Source of the DNA: Halisarca cf. caerulea
Taxonomy: Eukaryota > Porifera > Demospongiae > Chondrillida > Halisarcidae
Direction: 5' to 3'
Length of the DNA: 64,000 nt
NCBI GenBank assembly: GCA_963170055.1
Contig: CAUJGJ010000444.1
Coordinates: forward strand, 1,773,501 to 1,837,500
The position numbers and the translations under genes were made by a program. Each line of letters begins with the position of its first letter. Position 1 is the stretch's first letter. Shown in pieces: positions 52,601 to 61,010 of this stretch. The notes below the pieces were generated by a model. It was not told the DNA's origin, did not search any database, and worked only from the letters and a program-made list of their open reading frames with translations.

Positions 52601-52838
52601 TGTCATATCTTAGAAACTTTGCCAATTTTTCACTTTGCCTAATTTTAAACTTATGTTTCTAACTTTATCTTTGCGATAAATATTATTTAAAGTTTGTAAC
52701 GTTTTAAACTTAACTTTCTTAGAAAGTTAAAATTAGTATTTCATTTGTCATATCTTAGGAACATTACCAATTTTTCACTTTGCCTAATTTTATAGTTATG
52801 TTTCTAACTTTATCTTGCGATAAATATTATTTAAACTT
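49650..52838 (+). repeat. 1,595-bp 11-mer HOR, two copies
   Basis: Copy 1 (49650-51244) and copy 2 (51245-52838) match member by member: CATTATTCAT; CATTCTTCAT/TTTTTAAGTT; AAAAGTAGTATTTG; TATTTCAT; CATTCGTCAT; AACATTACC/TATAGTTG; CATTCGTCAT; AAAAGTAGTATTTG; AAAAGTAG/CATAGG/GCCAAATT; TTAGAAAC with AAACTTATG; AACATTACC. The offset is 1,595 bp. Copy 2 is one base short because its last monomer reads TATCTTGCG. CATTATTCAT is private to this pair. The AAAAGTAGTATTTG and GCCAAATTTT types, common from here to the end of the window, are essentially absent upstream of 48.7 kb. Confidence 0.93.
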
Positions 52839-53128
52839 TGTAACGTTTTAAACTTAACTTTCTTAGAAAGTTAAAAGTAGTATTTGATTTGTCATATCTT
52901 AGGAACTTTGCCAATTTTTCACTTTGCCTAATTTTAAAGTTATGTTTCTAACTTTATCTTTGCGATAAATGTTATTTAAACTTTGTAACGTTTTAAACTT
53001 AACTTTCTTAGAAAGTTAAAATTAGTATTTCATTTGTCATATCTTAGAAACTTTGCCAATTTTTCACTTTGCCTAATTTTAAAGTTATGTTTCTAACTTT
53101 ATCTTTGCGATAAATATTATTTAAAGTT

Positions 53129-53290
53129 TGTAACGTTTTAAACTTAACTTTCTTAGAAAGTTAAAATTAGTATTCGATTTGTCATATCTTAGGAACATTA
53201 CCAATTTTTCACTTTGCCTAATTTTATAGTTGTGTTTCTAACTTTACCTTTGCGATAAATATTATTATTTAAATAATATTATATAAAGTT
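53129..53290 (+). repeat. 162-bp monomer with 17-bp palindromic insertion, copy 1
   Basis: The AATATTATT near the monomer end is expanded by 17 bp, creating the perfect palindrome TATTATTTAAATAATA at 53263-53278. This copy also has ATTCGAT, GGAACATTACC and TTACCTTTG. Its right flank reads ATTATATAAAG, whereas the other two copies read ATTATTTAAAG. Confidence 0.93.
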
Positions 53291-53726
53291 TGTAACGTTT
53301 TAAACTTAACTTTCTTAGAAAGTTAAAATTAGTATTTGATTTGTCATATCTTAGAAACTTTGCCAATTTTTCACTTTGCCTAATTTTATAGTTGTGTTTC
53401 TAACTTTATCTTTGCGATAAATATTATTTAAAGTTTGTAACGTTTTAAACTTAACTTTCTTAGAAAGTTAAAATTAGTATTTGATTTGTCATATCTTAGA
53501 AACTTTGCCAATTTTTCGCTTTGCCTAATTTTAAACTTATGTTTCTAACTTTATCTTTGCGATAAATATTATTTAAAGTTTGTAACGTTTTAAACTTAAC
53601 TTTCTTAGAAAGTTAAAATTAGTAGTTCATTCGTCATATCTTAGAAACTTTTGCCAATTTTTCACTTTGCCTAATTTTTAAGTTATGTTTCTAACTTTAT
53701 CTTTGCGATAAATATTATTTAAACTT

Positions 53727-56700
53727 TGTAACGTTTTAAACTTAACTTTCTTAGAAAGTTAAAATTAGTATTTCATTTGTCATATCTTAGGAACATTACC
53801 AATTTTTCACTTTGCCTAATTTTATAGTTGTGTTTCTAACTTTATCTTTGCGATAAATATTATTTAAAGTTTGTAACGTTTTAAACTTAACTTTCTTAGA
53901 AAGTTAAAATTAGTAGTTCATTCGTCATATCTTAGAAACTTTGCCAATTTTTCACTTTGCCTAATTTTTAAGTTATGTTTCTAACTTTATCTTTGCGATA
54001 AATATTATTTAAACTTTGTAACGTTTTAAACTTAACTTTCTTAGAAAGTTAAAAGTAGTATTTGATTTGTCATATCTTAGGAACTTTGCCAATTTTTCAC
54101 TTTGCCTAATTTTAAAGTTATGTTTCTAACTTTATCTTTGCGATAAATATTATTTAAACTTTGTAACGTTTTAAACTTAACTTTCTTAGAAAGTTAAAAG
54201 TAGTATTTGATTTGTCATATCATAGGAACTTTGCCAATTTTTCACTTTGCCAAATTTTAAACTTATGTTTCTAACTTTATCTTTGCGATAAATATTATTT
54301 AAAGTTTGTAACGTTTTAAACTTAACTTTCTTAGAAAGTTAAAATTAGTATTTCATTTGTCATATCTTAGAAACTTTGCCAATTTTTCACTTTGCCTAAT
54401 TTTAAACTTATGTTTCTAACTTTATCTTTGCGATAAATATTATTTAAAGTTTGTAACGTTTTAAACTTAACTTTCTTAGAAAGTTTAAATTAGTATTTCA
54501 TTTGTCATATCTTAGGAACATTACCAATTTTTCACTTTGCCTAATTTTATAGTTATGTTTCTAACTTTATCTTTGCGATAAATATTATTTAAACTTTGTA
54601 ACGTTTTAAACTTAACTTTCTTAGAAAGTTAAAAGTAGTATTTGATTTGTCATATCTTAGGAACTTTGCCAATTTTTCACTTTGCCTAATTTTAAAGTTA
54701 TGTTTCTAACTTTATCTTTGCGATAAATGTTATTTAAACTTTGTAACGTTTTAAACTTAACTTTCTTAGAAAGTTAAAAGTAGTATTTGATTTGTCATAT
54801 CTTAGGAACTTTGCCAATTTTTCACTTTGCCTAATTTTAAAGTTATGTTTCTAACTTTATCTTTGCGATAAATGTTATTTAAACTTTGTAACGTTTTAAA
54901 CTTAACTTTCTTAGAAAGTTTAAATTAGTATTTCATTTGTCATATCTTAGAAACTTTGCCAATTTTTCACTTTGCCTAATTTTAAAGTTATGTTTCTAAC
55001 TTTATCTTTGCGATAAATATTATTTAAACTTTGTAACGTTTTCAACGTAACTTTCTTAGAAAGTTAAAATTAGTATTTCATTTGTCATATCTTAGGAACA
55101 TTACCAATTTTTCACTTTGCCTAATTTTATAGTTGTGTTTCTAACTTTATCTTTGCGATAAATATTATTTAAAGTTTGTAACGTTTTAAACTTAACTTTC
55201 TTAGAAAGTTAAAATTAGTAGTTCATTCGTCATATCTTAGAAACTTTGCCAATTTTTCACTTTGCCTAATTTTTAAGTTATGTTTCTAACTTTATCTTTG
55301 CGATAAATATTATTTAAACTTTGTAACGTTTTAAACTTAACTTTCTTAGAAAGTTAAAAGTAGTATTTGATTTGTCATATCTTAGGAACTTTGCCAATTT
55401 TTCACTTTGCCTAATTTTAAAGTTATGTTTCTAACTTTATCTTTGCGATAAATATTATTTAAACTTTGTAACGTTTTAAACTTAACTTTCTTAGAAAGTT
55501 AAAAGTAGTATTTGATTTGTCATATCATAGGAACTTTGCCAATTTTTCACTTTGCCAAATTTTAAACTTATGTTTCTAACTTTATCTTTGCGATAAATAT
55601 TATTTAAAGTTTGTAACGTTTTAAACTTAACTTTCTTAGAAAGTTAAAATTAGTATTTGATTTGTCATATCTTAGAAACTTTGCCAATTTTTCACTTTGC
55701 CTAATTTTAAACTTATGTTTCTAACTTTATCTTTGCGATAAATATTATTTAAAGTTTGTAACGTTTTAAACTTAACTTTCTTAGAAAGTTAAAATTAGTA
55801 TTTCATTTGTCATATCTTAGGAACATTACCAATTTTTCACTTTGCCTAATTTTATAGTTATGTTTCTAACTTTATCTTTGCGATAAATATTATTTAAACT
55901 TTGTAACGTTTTAAACTTAACTTTCTTAGAAAGTTAAAAGTAGTATTTGATTTGTCATATCTTAGGAACTTTGCCAATTTTTCACTTTGCCTAATTTTAA
56001 AGTTATGTTTCTAACTTTATCTTTGCGATAAATGTTATTTAAACTTTGTAACGTTTTAAACTTAACTTTCTTAGAAAGTTTAAATTAGTATTTCATTTGT
56101 CATATCTTAGAAACTTTGCCAATTTTTCACTTTGCCTAATTTTAAAGTTATGTTTCTAACTTTATCTTTGCGATAAATATTATTTAAACTTTGTAACGTT
56201 TTAAACTTAACTTTCTTAGAAAGTTAAAATTAGTATTTCATTTGTCATATCTTAGGAACATTACCAATTTTTCACTTTGCCTAATTTTATAGTTGTGTTT
56301 CTAACTTTATCTTTGCGATAAATATTATTTAAAGTTTGTAACGTTTTAAACTTAACTTTCTTAGAAAGTTAAAATTAGTAGTTCATTCGTCATATCTTAG
56401 AAACTTTGCCAATTTTTCACTTTGCCTAATTTTTAAGTTATGTTTCTAACTTTATCTTTGCGATAAATATTATTTAAACTTTGTAACGTTTTAAACTTAA
56501 CTTTCTTAGAAAGTTAAAAGTAGTATTTGATTTGTCATATCTTAGGAACTTTGCCAATTTTTCACTTTGCCTAATTTTAAAGTTATGTTTCTAACTTTAT
56601 CTTTGCGATAAATATTATTTAAACTTTGTAACGTTTTAAACTTAACTTTCTTAGAAAGTTAAAAGTAGTATTTGATTTGTCATATCATAGGAACTTTGCC

Positions 56701-57351
56701 AATTTTTCACTTTGCCAAATTTTAAACTTATGTTTCTAACTTTATCTTTGCGATAAATATTATTTAAAGTTTGTAACGTTTTAAACTTAACTTTCTTAGA
56801 AAGTTAAAATTAGTATTTGATTTGTCATATCTTAGAAACTTTGCCAATTTTTCACTTTGCCTAATTTTAAACTTATGTTTCTAACTTTATCTTTGCGATA
56901 AATATTATTTAAAGTTTGTAACGTTTTAAACTTAACTTTCTTAGAAAGTTAAAATTAGTATTTCATTTGTCATATCTTAGGAACATTACCAATTTTTCAC
57001 TTTGCCTAATTTTATAGTTATGTTTCTAACTTTATCTTTGCGATAAATATTATTTAAACTTTGTAACGTTTTAAACTTAACTTTCTTAGAAAGTTAAAAG
57101 TAGTATTTGATTTGTCATATCTTAGGAACTTTGCCAATTTTTCACTTTGCCTAATTTTAAAGTTATGTTTCTAACTTTATCTTTGCGATAAATGTTATTT
57201 AAACTTTGTAACGTTTTAAACTTAACTTTCTTAGAAAGTTTAAATTAGTATTTCATTTGTCATATCTTAGAAACTTTGCCAATTTTTCACTTTGCCTAAT
57301 TTTAAAGTTATGTTTCTAACTTTATCTTTGCGATAAATATTATTTAAACTT
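53727..57351 (+). repeat. 1,160-bp 8-mer HOR, three copies
   Basis: The unit is: TATTTCAT with AACATTACC/TATAGTTG; CATTCGTCAT/TTTTTAAGTT; AAAAGTAG plain; AAAAGTAG/CATAGG/GCCAAATT; TTAGAAAC/AAACTTATG; TATTTCAT with AACATTACC/TATAGTTATG; AAAAGTAG ending AAATGTTATT; AGTTTAAATTAGTATTTCAT. Copies are at 53727-55031 (nine members, with the AAATGTTATT monomer doubled at 54597 and 54742), 55032-56191 and 56192-57351. CATTCGTCAT and AAATGTTATT marks repeat at exactly 1,160 bp. It is a rearranged subset of the preceding 11-mer's types, so the 8-mer and 11-mer share ancestry. Confidence 0.94.
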
Positions 57352-57513
57352 TGTAACGTTTTAAACTTAACTTTCTTAGAAAGTCAAAATTAGTATTCGA
57401 TTTGTCATATCTTATGAACATTACCAATTTTTCACTTTGCCTAATTTTATAGTTGTGTTTCTAACTTTTTCTTTGCGATAAATATTATTATTTAAATAAT
57501 ATTATTTAAAGTT
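57352..57513 (+). repeat. 162-bp monomer with 17-bp palindromic insertion, copy 2
   Basis: Palindrome TATTATTTAAATAATA at 57486-57501. It also has AAAGTCAAAATT (private), ATTCGAT and TTATGAACATT. It lies at the end of the third 8-mer copy. Confidence 0.93.
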
Positions 57514-59543
57514 TGTAACGTTTTAAACTTAACTTTCTTAGAAAGTTAAAATTAGTATTTGATTTGTCATATCTTAGAAACTTTGCCAATTTTTCACTTT
57601 GCCTAATTTTATAGTTGTGTTTCTAACTTTATCTTTGCGATAAATATTATTTAAAGTTTGTAACGTTTTAAACTTAACTTTCTTAGAAAGTTAAAATTAG
57701 TATTTGATTTGTCATATCTTAGGAACTTTGCCAATTTTTCACTTTGCCTAATTTTATAGTTGTGTTTCTAACTTTATCTTTGCGATAAATATTATTTAAA
57801 GTTTGTAACGTTTTAACCTTAACTTTCTTAGAAAGTTAAAATTAGTAGTTCATTTGTCATATCTTAGAAACTTTGCAAATTTTTCACTTTGCCTAATTTT
57901 TAAGTTATGTTTCTAACTTTATCTTTGCGATAAATATTATTTAAACTTTGTAACGTTTTAAACTTAACTTTCTTAGAAAGTTAAAATTAGTATTTGATTT
58001 GTCATATCTTAGAAACTTTGCCAATTTTTCACTTTGCCTAATTTTATAGTTGTGTTTCTAACTTTATCTTTGCGATAAATATTATTTAAAGTTTGTAACG
58101 TTTTAAACTTAACTTTCTTAGAAAGTTAAAATTAGTAGTTCATTCGTCATATCTTAGAAACTTTGCCAATTTTTCACTTTGCCTAATTTTTAAGTTATGT
58201 TTCTAACTTTATCTTTGCGATAAATATTATTTAAACTTTGTAACGTTTTAAACTTAACTTTCTTAGAAAGTTAAAAGTAGTATTTGATTTGTCATATCTT
58301 AGGAACTTTGCCAATTTTTCACTTTGCCTAATTTTAAAGTTATGTTTCTAACTTTATCTTTGCGATAAATATTATTTAAAGTTTGTAACGTTTTAAACTT
58401 AACTTTCTTAGAAAGTTAAAAGTAGTATTTGATTTGTCATATCATAGGAACTTTGCCAATTTTTCACTTTGCCAAATTTTAAACTTATGTTTCTAACTTT
58501 ATCTTTGCGATAAATATTATTTAAAGTTTGTAACGTTTTAAACTTAACTTTCTTAGAAAGTTAAAATTAGTATTTGATTTGTCATATCTTAGAAACTTTG
58601 CCAATTTTTCACTTTGCCTAATTTTTAAGTTATGTTTCTAACTTTATCTTTGCGATAAATATTATTTAAACTTTGTAACGTTTTAAACTTAACTTTCTTA
58701 GAAAGTTAAAAGTAGTATTTGATTTGTCATATCTTAGGAACTTTGCCAATTTTTCACTTTGCCTAATTTTAAAGTTATGTTTCTAACTTTATCTTTGCGA
58801 TAAATATTATTTAAACTTTGTAACGTTTTAAACTTAACTTTCTTAGAAAGTTAAAAGTAGTATTTGATTTGTCATATCATAGGAACTTTGCCAATTTTTC
58901 ACTTTGCCAAATTTTAAACTTATGTTTCTAACTTTATCTTTGCGATAAATATTATTTAAAGTTTGTAACGTTTTAAACTTAACTTTCTTAGAAAGTTAAA
59001 ATTAGTATTTGATTTGTCATATCTTAGAAACTTTGCCAATTTTTCACTTTGCCTAATTTTAAACTTATGTTTCTAACTTTATCTTTGCGATAAATATTAT
59101 TTAAAGTTTGTAACGTTTTAAACTTAACTTTCTTAGAAAGTTAAAATTAGTATTTCATTTGTCATATCTTAGGAACATTACCAATTTTTCACTTTGCCTA
59201 ATTTTATAGTTATGTTTCTAACTTTATCTTTGCGATAAATATTATTTAAACTTTGTAACGTTTTAAACTTAACTTTCTTAGAAAGTTAAAAGTAGTATTT
59301 GATTTGTCATATCTTAGGAACTTTGCCAATTTTTCACTTTGCCTAATTTTAAAGTTATGTTTCTAACTTTATCTTTGCGATAAATGTTATTTAAACTTTG
59401 TAACGTTTTAAACTTAACTTTCTTAGAAAGTTTAAATTAGTATTTCATTTGTCATATCTTAGAAACTTTGCCAATTTTTCACTTTGCCTAATTTTAAAGT
59501 TATGTTTCTAACTTTATCTTTGCGATAAATATTATTTAAACTT

Positions 59544-59705
59544 TGTAACGTTTTAAACTTAACTTTCTTAGAAAGTTAAAATTAGTATTCGATTTGTCAT
59601 ATCTTATGAACATTACCAATTTTTCACTTTGCCTAATTTTATAGTTGTGTTTCTAACTTTTTCTTTGCGATAAATATTATTATTTAAATAATATTATTTA
59701 AAGTT
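59544..59705 (+). repeat. 162-bp monomer with 17-bp palindromic insertion, copy 3
   Basis: Palindrome TATTATTTAAATAATA at 59678-59693, 2,192 bp after copy 2. It shares ATTCGAT, TTATGAACATT and CTTTTTCTTTG with copy 2, so these two descend from one another more recently than from copy 1. Confidence 0.93.
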
Positions 59706-60140
59706 TGTAACGTTTTAAACTTAACTTTCTTAGAAAGTTAAAATTAGTATTTGATTTGTCATATCTTAGGAACTTTGCCAATTTTTCACTTTGCCTAATT
59801 TTATAGTTGTGTTTCTAACTTTATCTTTGCGATAAATATTATTTAAAGTTTGTAACGTTTTAAACTTAACTTTCTTAGAAAGTTAAAATTAGTAGTTCAT
59901 TCGTCATATCTTAGAAACTTTGCCAATTTTTCACTTTGCCTAATTTTTAAGTTATGTTTCTAACTTTATCTTTGCGATAAATATTATTTAAACTTTGTAA
60001 CGTTTTAAACTTAACTTTCTTAGAAAGTTAAAAGTAGTATTTGATTTGTCATATCTTAGGAACTTTGCCAATTTTTCACTTTGCCTAATTTTAAAGTTAT
60101 GTTTCTAACTTTATCTTTGCGATAAATATTATTTAAAGTT

Positions 60141-61010
60141 TGTAACGTTTTAAACTTAACTTTCTTAGAAAGTTAAAAGTAGTATTTGATTTGTCATATC
60201 ATAGGAACTTTGCCAATTTTTCACTTTGCCAAATTTTAAACTTATGTTTCTAACTTTATCTTTGCGATAAATATTATTTAAAGTTTGTAACGTTTTAAAC
60301 TTAACTTTCTTAGAAAGTTAAAATTAGTATTTGATTTGTCATATCTTAGAAACTTTCCCAATTTTTCACTTTGCCTAATTTTAAAGTTATGTTTCTAACT
60401 TTATCTTTGCGATAAATATTATTTAAAGTTTGTAACGTTTTAAACTTAACTTTCTTAGAAAGTTAAAATTAGTATTTCATTTGTCATATCTTAGGAACAT
60501 TACCAATTTTTCACTTTGCCTAATTTTATAGTTATGTTTCTAACTTTATCTTTGCGATAAATATTATTTAAACTTTGTAACGTTTTAAACTTAACTTTCT
60601 TAGAAAGTTAAAAGTAGTATTTGATTTGTCATATCATAGGAACTTTGCCAATTTTTCACTTTGCCAAATTTTAAACTTATGTTTCTAACTTTATCTTTGC
60701 GATAAATATTATTTAAAGTTTGTAACGTTTTAAACTTAACTTTCTTAGAAAGTTGAAATTAGTATTTGATTTGTCATATCTTAGAAACTTTGCCAATTTT
60801 TCACTTTGCCTAATTTTAAACTTATGTTTCTAACTTTATCTTTGCGATAAATATTATTTAAAGTTTGTAACGTTTTAAACTTAACTTTCTTAGAAAGTTA
60901 AAATTAGTATTTCATTTGTCATATCTTAGGAACATTACCAATTTTTCACTTTGCCTAATTTTATAGTTATGTTTCTAACTTTATCTTTGCGATAAATATT
61001 ATTTAAACTT
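60141..61010 (+). repeat. 435-bp trimer duplication
   Basis: AAAAGTAG/CATAGG/GCCAAATT, TTAGAAAC, and AACATTACC/TATAGTTATG monomers at 60141-60575 repeat at 60576-61010. The middle members differ (TTTCCCAAT in the first; AGTTGAAATT and AAACTTATG in the second), so the copies are not identical. Confidence 0.85.

Larger units (their letters stand above)
56482..59850 (+). repeat. 2,192-bp 15-mer HOR, partial second copy
   Basis: Monomers 56482-57658 reappear at 58674-59850, offset 2,192 bp (15 monomers plus the 17-bp insertion). The shared series is AAAAGTAG; AAAAGTAG/CATAGG/GCCAAATT; TTAGAAAC/AAACTTATG; TATAGTTATG; AAATGTTATT; AGTTTAAA/TATTTCAT; ATTCGAT with TTATGAACATT, CTTTTTCTTTG and the 17-bp palindrome; then a TATAGTTG monomer. 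TTATGAACATT is found only in these two 162-bp copies. Confidence 0.9.

Noticed and set aside
53263..53278. Inserted mobile element at the palindrome
   Set aside because: The extra 17 bp is made of the monomer's own AATATTATTTAAA sequence. There is no target-site duplication, no terminal inverted repeat beyond the palindrome and no foreign sequence.
49650..59850. HOR copies as assembly duplication artefacts
   Set aside because: Copies carry private differences (TGCAAA versus TGCCAA, TATCTTGCG, TAGTTATG, extra AAATGTTATT monomer), which argues for real copies, although only raw long reads can settle the copy number.
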